Notes: generated from the sequence alone by a model not told the origin. A DNA stretch of 64,000 nt from an uncultured Allorhizobium sp. (GCA_958439205.1 OY288189.1:2061001-2125000); one strand, 5' to 3'. Shown: positions 52,285 through 60,553, counted from the stretch's first letter. Made by a program: numbers and translations.

Positions 52285-53021
52285 GTCTTTTTCGTCCCTC
52301 TATTTGGTCGACTCAAGGCGGCCGGAATTCGGTCCCGCCGATCGTCCCCTTAAACCATCCGTGAACCTACCGTAACCCGTCCGCGGATGTCCACGGCAAA
52401 GGCTCAAACAAGCCTACGTCGAATGCCGGGGGTGGGCGATGGCGTCTGCGGCGGAGCCTTGTGCAGGACCGACAGTAGAACAGACGGATACTTCGCGACC
52501 GCGCCGCACGCATGGTCGCGCAGCCCTCGACGCGCTCGTTTTGCACGCCGAAACCACGCTAATTTTGGGGTGTTTTGGCGGAACATTCAGTCGCTCGTGC
52601 AACTAAAGATATTCAAGCGGCTGATTCGAAAACGAAATAAACCGGCAATCCAGTGTCATTTATCGTCATTAATTTTGTGTTAATACAGTATTGACGCAAG
52701 CAAATAAGGCGTGCTTGTATCTTAATGACAGAAATCTGTTTCGCCACTAGTATTGCTACGCAACCATTGAAATATCGCTATGTTTTGATTGCTGTATTGA
52801 GTGGCTGCGTCATTGCTGCGAGTGCGAACGTTCTTGTTCTGTAATCAGAAAAGCCGCGTATCTTCTGTATGGCTGAGAAATATCGTTGAATTTATTTGAT
52901 ATTCTCCAGAATGACTCTGGGGGAGTGAGAAGCTCTGTTGTCTGGTACGACCTATTCTCTGTCTGAGGTGGTTGAGTACGGATTGAAATCGGGGCGATAG
53001 GTGAAGCAGAGGAGAGAGACT
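52285..53021. other. Long AT-richer intergenic and leader region upstream of repeat-protein gene
   Basis: About 740 bases with no convincing gene; the short open frames inside it have poor codon use. It turns distinctly AT-rich after about 52600. It contains a perfect CtrA box (52669-52683) and a promoter-like TTGACG (52691-52696) with TTGTAT 18 bases on. That would give an untranslated leader of roughly 290 bases before the start at 53022, long enough to hold post-transcriptional control. Confidence 0.6.
52669..52683. promoter_or_regulatory. Perfect CtrA-binding box
   Basis: TTAATTTTGTGTTAA matches TTAA-N7-TTAA exactly, the binding site of the alphaproteobacterial cell-cycle regulator CtrA. 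It sits just upstream of a TTGACG promoter element, about 340 bases before the first curlin-like repeat gene. I found no second full site nearby. Confidence 0.6.
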
Positions 53022-54278
53022 ATGAAAAGTGTAATCGCAGCTTCAGTATTGGCGCTGATGGCGTCGACGTCGGCGTTTGCGACGGACCTGGATGCCGATA
53101 TCAGCCAGTTTGCGATCGGCATTCAGAAGGCGCTCAACGAGATCGAGGACGTCAAGACGGCAACCGATGTCACGCAGGAAGCCGTCAATGCGGCCAACCT
53201 CGTTTCGCTGGTCGATGCCGGTGATCTGACCGAAGTCTATCAGAAGTCGGTGGTCGAGCAGATCGCCGTCAACAGCATTGTGCCGCCCAAGTTTAACAAG
53301 GTCGACGTCGTCGGTGCTGTGCAGGAAGCAACGAACGTTGCGAATTCGATCAGCTTCGGCAAGGATGACGGCACGGGTGCTGCTGATGCTCTCGAAAAGA
53401 TCAAGCAGAAGTCCTATGGCGACCAGTTTGCCATGAACAAAATCGATGATGCGGATCTTGCAGACACTGTTGCGCAGACGGCAGTCAATGCGGCCAACCT
53501 CGTCACGCTGTCTGTCGATGCCGGTGCGATCGACAAGATCAAGCAGAAGTCCATGGGTGAGCAGACAGCGATCAACGAGATCGACACTGGCTGGAATTGG
53601 AGCTGGTGGACTGGTCCATACCGGAATGGCGCCGTCATCACCGATGTGACCCAGAGTGCAACCAACGTGGCCAACTCGATCTCTCTGGGTGAGACTGGTG
53701 AGACCGGCGAGATGCTTGACGAAGTGAGCCAGTATGCCTCTGTCGATCAGTCCGCAGTGAACGACATCAAGGTTGCGCTGACGGCGGAAGACGTTGCTCA
53801 GGAAGCGGTCAACGCCACCAACCTGATCACGTCGGATCTGGCTGATCTCGGTGAAGTCTCCCAGACGGCATGGGGCAATCAGGAGGCCTTGAACACCATC
53901 GAGTTCAAGGACTGGATTGACGGCAACGCCATTGTAGATGGTGCCGTCGTTCCGTCGAGCCAGAGCGCGACGAACGTCATCAACAGCGTTTCTGCGCCGG
54001 AAATCAGAACCACTCTGGCTCAGTTCTCCGATGTCACTCAGAAGGCTCGCAACGTTGCAGACTCCGTCAGCTCGTCGTCGAAGGTCTGGGATCTGAACCA
54101 GACGGCCGTCAACGCGACGAACCTGGTTTCGATCGGCACCATCGGTGGCGATCTTGAGCTAGACCAGGTCGCGTTCGTCTCTCAGAACGCTTCGAACCTG
54201 ATCGATGCCAATGGCACCGTCGAGGCTGTCGTGCAGAGTGCAACCAACGTTGCCAACTCGATCGGCGACCTGAACTGA
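53022..54278 (+). CDS. Secreted curlin-like repeat protein with eight paired Q/N repeats
   Basis: A 418-residue protein with a signal peptide (SVIAASVLALMASTSAFA). The start is fixed by GGAGAGAGACT before ATG. The mature part is built from two alternating motifs. Motif B is Q-x5-Q-x-A-x-N (Gln pairs at 29/35, 74/80, 129/135, 175/181, 237/243, 281/287, 334/340, 382/388; the last two vary after the second Gln). Motif A is Q-x-A-x-N (Gln at 52, 101, 152, 211, 260, 314, 360, 405). Motif A itself alternates between AVNAANLV-like and ATNVANSI-like versions. There are no cysteines. Spacing matches strand-turn-strand amyloid or beta-solenoid folds, as in curlins and HfaD-type anchors. Confidence 0.8.
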   Translation: MKSVIAASVLALMASTSAFATDLDADISQFAIGIQKALNEIEDVKTATDVTQEAVNAANLVSLVDAGDLTEVYQKSVVEQIAVNSIVPPKFNKVDVVGAVQEATNVANSISFGKDDGTGAADALEKIKQKSYGDQFAMNKIDDADLADTVAQTAVNAANLVTLSVDAGAIDKIKQKSMGEQTAINEIDTGWNWSWWTGPYRNGAVITDVTQSATNVANSISLGETGETGEMLDEVSQYASVDQSAVNDIKVALTAEDVAQEAVNATNLITSDLADLGEVSQTAWGNQEALNTIEFKDWIDGNAIVDGAVVPSSQSATNVINSVSAPEIRTTLAQFSDVTQKARNVADSVSSSSKVWDLNQTAVNATNLVSIGTIGGDLELDQVAFVSQNASNLIDANGTVEAVVQSATNVANSIGDLN

Positions 54279-54288
54279 TCGGACCTTT

Positions 54289-54318
54289 GGCCAGGCTGAT
54301 CCGTCAGCCTGGCCTTTT
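54289..54318 (+). terminator. Strong intrinsic terminator between the two repeat-protein genes
   Basis: GGCCAGGCTGA (54289-54299) and TCAGCCTGGCC (54304-54314) are perfect 11-base arms followed by TTTTC. It lies 11 bases after the first repeat gene, so the second is either expressed from its own promoter or by read-through at a lower level. Confidence 0.9.
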
Positions 54319-54377
54319 CATTTCTTTCGATGAATGTGTGGGGGCCTGGCTCATGATGAGCCAAGGTGATGATTCCG

Positions 54378-55466
54378 ATGTCCTGGAGATATCGAGTTTC
54401 CTTAGCTGTGACATGTGCGGTTCTGGTTGCCTGGCCCGGTCTTCCGGTCGCTGAGCCGCTTGCGCTCATTCCGACGCAGGAGCTTGTTCGGTCGGCGCAG
54501 ATCGTCCAGAGCTTCGAAGGGCAGCAGGATGCAAGTCAGTCGCTCGGCTGGAGCAACGTGTCCATCGCGAAGTCGGCGCGGCAGACTGCCGGTAATGCCG
54601 GTAACATCATCGATGTCAGCGGCCGGCCGCTCGACAGCGTGCGCCAGGATTTCGAGGGCCAGCAGTTCTCCGCCAATGACATCATCCTGAACGCCGTTTC
54701 GGCCCTCGAGACGATCGGGCAGGAGGTGTCCAACACCGGTAACGCCGTCGTCGGCGGTGATATCGGCAATGTCGAGCAGTATTTCGCCGACGGTTCTGTC
54801 CAGCACGCAAAGAACAACCTTGTTTTGCCCGACCTGCCGGGCACTCTGCGCCAGTCGGGCACGAACACCATGAACCTGGTCTATTCCGAGCAGTCGGTGG
54901 CGCTCAGCTCGCAGAATTTCACCAAGCAGGCGGAGCAGCGTGTCGACAACCATATTGATGTCACGGGTGCGGGTGGTGCCGGTGCGATCGTGCAGGAGGG
55001 GAGCAATCTCGGGAACATCATCGTCGCGCGCGATGTCGACGAGGTGATCCGCGATTTCTCTGGCGATCAGATCATCAACAATGTCGTGCGGCTGGAGGAT
55101 GGTGCGCGCTGGGGTTCAATCAGCCAGAACGGCACCAATATCGCCAACTACATCGAGGCCGAGAACATTGGCTATTTGGAGCAGACCTCGAGCAATGGCG
55201 AGCAGGTCGTGAATAACCGCGTCGAGGTGGTCACGCTGAAGAATGGTCCGGACGGCACGCTCGAGGAGATCACACAGATCACCTCGCCGAACATCACGCA
55301 GAACTCGAACAACTATGTCAACATGATTGTCCTGAAAGCGACGGCCGAAGAGGGCTCGTCCCAGGCAGTCGACGTGGTGCAGTCGGCCGAATACAGCCAG
55401 TCCGTGCAGGGTGCCAATTCGGGCGCCGTGTCCCAGACCGGCAATGCGGTCGTGATCGAACGCTGA
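54378..55466 (+). CDS. Secreted HfaD-like repeat protein
   Basis: About 362 residues from MSWRYRVSLAVTCAVLVAW, with a signal peptide cut near VAEP; in-frame GTG/ATG starts a few codons earlier are possible, but AAGGTGAT spacing favours 54378. Seven motifs Q-x2-x-N-x-x-N (Gln about 69, 115, 159, 206, 250, 308, with a last short one at 353) alternate with F-x-G-x-Q-type motifs (about 44, 90, 134, 179, 225, 269). The period is near 45 residues. It has no cysteine in the mature part. The two-motif layout parallels the preceding protein and resembles holdfast anchor HfaD of Caulobacter. Confidence 0.75.
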   Translation: MSWRYRVSLAVTCAVLVAWPGLPVAEPLALIPTQELVRSAQIVQSFEGQQDASQSLGWSNVSIAKSARQTAGNAGNIIDVSGRPLDSVRQDFEGQQFSANDIILNAVSALETIGQEVSNTGNAVVGGDIGNVEQYFADGSVQHAKNNLVLPDLPGTLRQSGTNTMNLVYSEQSVALSSQNFTKQAEQRVDNHIDVTGAGGAGAIVQEGSNLGNIIVARDVDEVIRDFSGDQIINNVVRLEDGARWGSISQNGTNIANYIEAENIGYLEQTSSNGEQVVNNRVEVVTLKNGPDGTLEEITQITSPNITQNSNNYVNMIVLKATAEEGSSQAVDVVQSAEYSQSVQGANSGAVSQTGNAVVIER

Positions 55467-55523
55467 GGAGTTTCCCTCGGATGAGGCGTCAACTTCGTCT
55501 GAGTGCAGCTAGAGAACCGGATG

Positions 55524-55940
55524 TCAGTATTCCGCGCAGGCCGGGTCCTGACACCATTGCGGGAAGTCGATCCAGGGCGCGTCCGGCCATTCTGCCGGCT
55601 TGTTGTTCATGTAATTCCCGGCAGCAGTGATGTAGTTGTTCTGCGCCTTCACAAGTTTCGTCGAGCAAATGTAAGCCGCGTGCTGCTTGATCAATTTGCC
55701 GATGCTGTCCCTGGTTCGCTCGTCCACGGGGTTCGGAACGGGCTGTTTCAACGCAACGAAATAGGCGTCGATGCCAGCCATCAGGCTGAGCGGAGAGCCT
55801 TGTAAATAGGGCTCGCAGGTCGCGCCCGTGCGCTTCAACTCCACCATGGCGCGGACAAAATTCTCGACCGTGTTCGTCTCTGCCGCCACCGGCGAGGCAG
55901 CTAGACCGATAGTAAGTGTCATAGATATAAATATGCGCAT
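55524..55940 (-). CDS. Small secreted protein of unknown function, antiparallel within the repeat-protein locus
   Basis: A 138-residue protein with a signal peptide (RIFISMTLTIGLAASPVAAE) and a helical mature part. Four cysteines (GATCEPY, AYICSTK, PQWCQDPACAEY) suggest two disulfides in the periplasm. GSPLSLMAGIDAYFVALK is the most ordered segment. I do not recognise the family. It faces the opposite way between the HfaD-like and HfaA-like genes, where curli loci carry accessory factors; a chaperone-like role is only a guess. The ribosome site is weak. Confidence 0.65.
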   Translation of the reverse strand: MRIFISMTLTIGLAASPVAAETNTVENFVRAMVELKRTGATCEPYLQGSPLSLMAGIDAYFVALKQPVPNPVDERTRDSIGKLIKQHAAYICSTKLVKAQNNYITAAGNYMNNKPAEWPDAPWIDFPQWCQDPACAEY

Positions 55941-56190
55941 GGAAGTGACCTATACATTCGCGTTGCGTCGTATGATTGTTGCGGCATCCATCTTCTATTG
56001 TCCAGGGTCGTCAGTGGTTTATCCGTTGTTGTGTCATGGTGTTGTCTTTAGGCAACGAATGGGAGATGTCTTGTCCGCTTATTTGTTTTCGCAGTGGATT
56101 TTCGCTGTCTGCGGCTGCCTTTAGTGCTATCCCATCCTTCGGATACGGCTTGGAAGAGGCTAGTAAACTGTAGAATTGTAGGGGGGTGTT

Positions 56191-56529
56191 ATGGTCATTT
56201 CTAGATATGCTGCAGGGCTGTTGATGCTCGCTGTCGTGGCGCCCTCGGCGGCGGTCGCGAATGGTCTTGGTGAAGATCGGCCCTATCAGTTCCGCTCGGC
56301 CAATGAGCGCCAGGTCCTTCTCAATCTCGAGCGCACACGTCTGGAATTGCAGGGCAAATTCCCCGCGACGGGCGTCGGTTCGGCGGCCGGATTGGGCACG
56401 CAGCAGACCGGGAATGCCACGACCATCACGATCAACGGATCCGGCAACACGATCACCACCACCCAGACCAATTCGGGTGCCCAGACGATCACCCAGACCG
56501 ACAGCAACAATTCGATCCTGAACAATTGA
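56191..56529 (+). CDS. Small secreted curlin-like subunit (HfaA-like)
   Basis: A 112-residue protein with a signal peptide (YAAGLLMLAVVAPSAAVA). After a short helix (RQVLLNLERTRLELQG) the last 45 residues are almost only Thr, Asn, Gln, Ser, Gly and Ile in alternation (QQTGNATTITINGSGN, QTITQTDSNNS). This polar zipper-like pattern is typical of curlin and HfaA-type subunits. It is followed ten bases later by the CsgG/HfaB-like gene, as hfaA precedes hfaB in Caulobacter. GGGGGGTGTT precedes the ATG. Confidence 0.75.
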   Translation: MVISRYAAGLLMLAVVAPSAAVANGLGEDRPYQFRSANERQVLLNLERTRLELQGKFPATGVGSAAGLGTQQTGNATTITINGSGNTITTTQTNSGAQTITQTDSNNSILNN

Positions 56530-56539
56530 GGCCCGAGGC

Positions 56540-57418
56540 ATGACTTCTGGTAAATTGCGTGGCCTCCTGCTTGCTCCGGTCATTTTTCTCGCCGCCTGCC
56601 AATCGCAAACGGCGGAGCAAGCCCCCAAGGAACCCTTCCTCGGTCCTGTTCCGATTGCGACACGTACGCCTGTCGATGCAGCCCTGGAATGTCTGAGCAA
56701 GACCCCTGAGGTTCAGCGCTATCCGCGCATATTCGCCGTGCATGTCATCACCGATCAAACCGGGCGTTATTCGTCTGAAGAAACCGGCAATTATCTGCCG
56801 CGCGACAGTGCCGGCATGATGGTGTCCCTCCTGCAGAAGGCGGGCGTGAAGCAGGTCAATCGGTCGAATACGGCCGTCTCCGAATGGGAAATCGCCCGTG
56901 CTCGCGAGCAGATCCTGGGGGATGGCGGCAATGTCGTGGTCGGTGACGAGAGCCTGCCGTTCCGGCCGCTGGTTAAAGGCGCGCTGCGGGGCTCCGATTA
57001 TGTCATCGACGGTGTGATCACCCAGCTCGACTTCAACACCTATTCCGGTGGCCTTGAGGCAAGCGTTGGTGGTGCCGGTGCTGGTGCCCGACGGTTTGCC
57101 GTAACGGCCGCGGTCGATATCCGGGTCACGGACACCAAGTCCACCCGCATCATCAAGGCCAATTCCTATTCGAAGCAGGCAGTCGGTCGCGAAGTCTTCG
57201 CCTCGGTCTTCCGCTTCTTCTCCGACGAGTTGTTCGACATCAAGATCGGCAGCAAATCGCAGGAAGGCTTGCAGGCTGCCGTCCGTTGGACGCTCGCCGA
57301 CGCGACCTATGACCTCGTCAAGGAATTGACCGGCCACAAGGGCGCCTGCGACGCGCTTCTGCCCCAGGCCTCCCAGGATGACCGCGCGATGGCTTCTGAG
57401 GTCGCATCGATCAACTGA
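56540..57418 (+). CDS. hfaB: CsgG/HfaB-family outer-membrane secretion lipoprotein
   Basis: A 292-residue lipoprotein. The lipobox LAAC is at about residues 17-20. It then has RIFAVHVITDQTGRYSS (the CsgG opening strand), VSLLQKAGVKQVNRSN, LRGSDYVIDGVITQLDFNTYSGGLEASVGGAGAGARRF-type segments (the glycine-rich barrel-forming hairpins), VDIRVTDTKSTRII and a helical C-terminus. CsgG forms a nine-subunit pore exporting curlin; HfaB needs the same fold to place holdfast anchors. The partner HfaA-like gene is directly upstream, so this is the transport gene of the locus. Symbol by similarity. Confidence 0.85.
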   Translation: MTSGKLRGLLLAPVIFLAACQSQTAEQAPKEPFLGPVPIATRTPVDAALECLSKTPEVQRYPRIFAVHVITDQTGRYSSEETGNYLPRDSAGMMVSLLQKAGVKQVNRSNTAVSEWEIARAREQILGDGGNVVVGDESLPFRPLVKGALRGSDYVIDGVITQLDFNTYSGGLEASVGGAGAGARRFAVTAAVDIRVTDTKSTRIIKANSYSKQAVGREVFASVFRFFSDELFDIKIGSKSQEGLQAAVRWTLADATYDLVKELTGHKGACDALLPQASQDDRAMASEVASIN

Positions 57419-57552
57419 TGCCCCTCAGCGCGCCCGATTGGTCGCGTTCAATCCTGGCTCAGAAACAGACATCGCCGGATCGTTCGTTCAAGCGATGTAT
57501 TGTTTCTAATCTTAATTCCGAAGTTGTTGCTTTCAGAATTACTTTAAAATCA

Positions 57553-58053
57553 TCACTTCTCGACGCCCAGCACTTCGGCGCAGCGCGACAGGCTGAAGCC
57601 GTTGCCGGTGGTGTCGTTGCTGGCGCGGATCGTCGAAATCACGTCTGATGCGTCGGTGTTGATCTGCAATTCACAGAAGAGCTGCTCGAAGCGACCGGGT
57701 GTGATCATTTCCGGCTCCCAGAAGGGGTCGCGTGTGATGACCCGGGTCTGGGTCACCGTCTGTCCCGAGCCGTCCTGGCGTGTTTCGGTGCGCACGATGG
57801 TGCGGGCTGGTTCCGGACGCGAATAGACCGGCGGGATGTAGCGTGTCTTGTCGCCGCCGCGCCAGGTATAGATCTTGCCCGAGGACAGCGGATATTCGTC
57901 GATCGGCGGGCCATAGGCCGCAAAGAAGCGCTCGGCTGGCTGGCCGATCCAGCGGGATTGCAGCGCGCGATTGGCGTCTTCGGTCGTCGTGCAGGCGGCA
58001 AGTGCCGCAAGAGGGAGCATCAGGGCGGCAATCAGCTTTCGGGCAGGGCGCAT
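57553..58053 (-). CDS. Small outer-membrane-type lipoprotein of unknown function
   Basis: A 166-residue protein from MRPARKLIAALMLPLAALAAC. The lipobox LAAC is at about 18-21, and the next residues TTT would favour outer-membrane sorting. The mature region has a W-I-G-x-P-A-E-R-F-F segment, a threonine-rich stretch (TETRQDGSGQTVTQTRVIT) and a C-terminal disulfide candidate (ELQ with Cys, then SRC). I cannot name the family. It converges with the CsgG/HfaB-like gene 134 bases away and could belong to the locus. Confidence 0.7.
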   Translation of the reverse strand: MRPARKLIAALMLPLAALAACTTTEDANRALQSRWIGQPAERFFAAYGPPIDEYPLSSGKIYTWRGGDKTRYIPPVYSRPEPARTIVRTETRQDGSGQTVTQTRVITRDPFWEPEMITPGRFEQLFCELQINTDASDVISTIRASNDTTGNGFSLSRCAEVLGVEK

Positions 58054-58293
58054 CGGGGTCTCGCAGGCATTGGCCAGAGAGGCCGCTTGGCCTTCCGGGA
58101 CTTCATCGCCGATCGTAGCGCGTCCGGTCATTTGCCCGCAAGGGATCGCTACTGCGCGATGGCTTCGACCAACAGCCAAATCCGGGCATGCGCGGCAGAA
58201 GGCTGGACCACCTTGCGGTTCCGTGGCTTCCTGTGGATCGGTTGTGTGAGGCGGCATGTGCTGCCCGTGTCCAGACGAGGCGGGAGGACTATC

Positions 58294-58959
58294 ATGAAGC
58301 TGCATTACAGTCGCAATCCCAATCCACGCCTTGCCGTTGCCGTGGCCCGTCATCTGGACTCGCCGGTCGACTTCGTCTTTGCATCGCCCTTTTCGCCCGG
58401 ACAGGCGGAGAAATATCGGGCGCTCAATCCAGGCCTTTCGATCCCGATCCTGGAGGAAGAGGGCCGGCGCAGCCTCTGGGAGGCCGACGCCGTCGCCTGC
58501 CGGTTATCGCGGCTGTCCGGCGCGGGGTTCTGGCGTATCGACGACGAAGAACCCGAGATGATCCGCTGGCTGAGCTGGGGCAAGGCCAATTTCGTCCATG
58601 CCTGCGACATGGTGCATTTCGAATTCGGCACCAAGCAGCGCTATGGCATCGGCCCGGTCGATCCGGCACTGGTGGAGGAGGGGCTTGCCGCCTTCCACCG
58701 CTCCGCCGTCCTTCTCGCGGCGGAGTTGTTTGAGCGCCCCTTCCTGCTCGACAGCGGCCTCTCCTATGCCGATTTTCGTATGGCGTCCTTCCTGCCTTTC
58801 AATGATGTGGCCGGACTGCCGCTTTGCGATTATCCGGCCATTGAGGCCTGGTATCGGCGCTTGGAGGCCTTGCCCGTCTGGGCCGATCCCTTTGCCGGTC
58901 TCGATGCGCCTCTGCTGCCCAGCGCTCCGCTCGCCGCCGAACGCAAAGCTTTGGCTTAG
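58294..58959 (+). CDS. Glutathione S-transferase family protein
   Basis: A 221-residue protein with an N-terminal thioredoxin-like domain (MKLHYSRNPNPRLAVAVARHL; the SRNPNPR region replaces the classic catalytic Tyr/Ser/Cys; NPGLSIPILEEEG; LWEADAVACRL with the cis-Pro and Glu-Ala contact) and an all-helical C-terminal domain. Glutathione conjugation or reduction of organic compounds is the family role, with the exact substrate unknown. The start follows CGGGAGGACTATC. Confidence 0.82.
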   Translation: MKLHYSRNPNPRLAVAVARHLDSPVDFVFASPFSPGQAEKYRALNPGLSIPILEEEGRRSLWEADAVACRLSRLSGAGFWRIDDEEPEMIRWLSWGKANFVHACDMVHFEFGTKQRYGIGPVDPALVEEGLAAFHRSAVLLAAELFERPFLLDSGLSYADFRMASFLPFNDVAGLPLCDYPAIEAWYRRLEALPVWADPFAGLDAPLLPSAPLAAERKALA

Positions 58960-59069
58960 GCCGAAACCCGGTCATGCGCTGCGGTTTTGCTTGTCTCGCC
59001 GCCGGGTGATCCCATATCTGGATCATACCCAAGACATTGTCCGGCCTGCTGCCGGACCAGGAGTGCCCA

Positions 59070-60533
59070 TTGTTTTCCTTCGACAACAGTTACGCCCGCC
59101 TGCCGCAGCGCTTCCACCGACCGGCAAAACCTGCCGCCGCCCGCGCACCGCAGCTGATCCGCTTCAACCAGGCGCTGGCGGAGGAGTTGGGGCTCGATGT
59201 TGCGGATGCGGATAGCGAGCGTCTCGCCCAGCTGTTCGGCGGGCAGGTGATCCCGGTTGGCGCCGAGCCGCTGGCGCAGGCCTATGCGGGCCACCAGTTC
59301 GGCCATTTCAACCCGCAGCTCGGCGACGGGCGTGCGCTGCTTCTCGGCGAGGTCGTCGATCGCGTTGGGCGCCGGCGCGATATTCAGCTCAAGGGATCGG
59401 GGCCAACTGCGTTTTCGCGCAATGGCGATGGCATGGCGGCCCTCGGCCCAGTGCTCCGCGAATACATCGTGTCGGAGGCGTTTGCCGCGCTTGGCGTACC
59501 GGCAACGCGGGCGCTTGCGGCGGTTGCGACAGGCGAAACCGTAATGCGCGAGACCATGCTGCCGGGCGCCGTCTTCACCCGCGTCGCTGCCAGCCACATC
59601 CGCGTCGGCACCTTCCAGTTCTTTGCCGCACAAGGCGATGAAGAGGGCGTCCAGATGCTCGCCGACCACGTCATCGACCGACATTATCCGGAAGCGCGGG
59701 GGGGCGAGACCCCGTATCTCGCCATGCTGACCCTGGTTGCGGAACGGCAGGCGCGGCTGATTGCCCGTTGGCTGTCGATCGGCTTCATCCATGGCGTGAT
59801 GAACACCGACAATATGGCGATCTCCGGCGAAACGATCGATTTTGGCCCTTGCGCCTTCCTCGATGACTATGATCCGCGCAAGGTCTTCTCTTCGATCGAC
59901 CAGCGCGGCCGCTATGCCTATGCCAACCAGCCCGGTATCGGCCAGTGGAATATCGCACGGCTCGCCGAATGCCTGCTGCCGCTCCTCGATGTAGACGAAG
60001 AAAAGGCGCTGGAAGCAGCAAACGGCGTGCTCAAGGCCTTTGGTGATGTCTTCCAGGCCGAATGGCTCGCGCTGTTTGCGGCGAAGCTCGGCGTGACGGG
60101 CGAGGGTGAAGACGACCGCCAGCTCGTCACCGAGTTCCTCGAACTGATGCATCAGGGCGAGACGGATTTCACGCTGACCTTCCGCGCGCTCTCCAAAGTC
60201 GCCGGCGGGGCAGCCGTGGAAACGCTGACCGGTCTCTTTACGGTCCCGCAGCCGGGTCTCTCCGAGTGGCTCGCCCGCTGGCATGCCCGCATCGACGACA
60301 ACAGGTCAGTGGCCGAGCGTCAGGCAGCGATGGAGGCCGTCAATCCGGCCCTCATTGCCCGCAACCACCGCATCGAAGAGGGGATTGCCGCTGCTGTTTA
60401 TGGCGACTTCTCCTTCTTCCATCGCCTCGTCGAGGCGCTTGCCAATCCCTATGCAGAGGATCCCGATACCGCCGATCTGCGCGTGCCGCCAAGGCCGGAC
60501 GAGCGGGTGACGCGGACGTTCTGCGGCACGTGA
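59070..60533 (+). CDS. selO: SelO-family protein adenylyltransferase (UPF0061/YdiU), TTG start
   Basis: A 487-residue pseudokinase-fold enzyme that transfers AMP to protein side chains. LFSFDNSYARLPQ is the typical N-terminus and its first codon is TTG, with AGGAG six bases upstream, so TTG at 59070 is the start. LKGSGPTAFSRNGDG, SRA-equivalent VLREYIVSEAF, GFIHGVMNTDNM, TIDFGPCAFLDDYD and GQWNIARLAE are all family blocks, with HGVMNTDN and IDFGP forming the metal/nucleotide site. No selenocysteine codon is seen at the C-terminus. It converges with the SDR gene. Confidence 0.93.
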   Translation: MFSFDNSYARLPQRFHRPAKPAAARAPQLIRFNQALAEELGLDVADADSERLAQLFGGQVIPVGAEPLAQAYAGHQFGHFNPQLGDGRALLLGEVVDRVGRRRDIQLKGSGPTAFSRNGDGMAALGPVLREYIVSEAFAALGVPATRALAAVATGETVMRETMLPGAVFTRVAASHIRVGTFQFFAAQGDEEGVQMLADHVIDRHYPEARGGETPYLAMLTLVAERQARLIARWLSIGFIHGVMNTDNMAISGETIDFGPCAFLDDYDPRKVFSSIDQRGRYAYANQPGIGQWNIARLAECLLPLLDVDEEKALEAANGVLKAFGDVFQAEWLALFAAKLGVTGEGEDDRQLVTEFLELMHQGETDFTLTFRALSKVAGGAAVETLTGLFTVPQPGLSEWLARWHARIDDNRSVAERQAAMEAVNPALIARNHRIEEGIAAAVYGDFSFFHRLVEALANPYAEDPDTADLRVPPRPDERVTRTFCGT

Positions 60534-60553
60534 GGCGATTGGGGCTTCGCGCG

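Noticed and set aside
52387..52683. 98-codon open frame in the leader region of the repeat-protein gene
   Set aside because: Poor codon bias, no ribosome site, no family; it runs into the CtrA box and AT-rich DNA.
53022..55466. The two repeat proteins as RTX toxins or autotransporters
   Set aside because: There is no GGxGxDxxx nonapeptide repeat, no C-terminal beta-barrel and no type I secretion genes. The Q/N alternation and CsgG-type neighbour fit curli-like secretion better.
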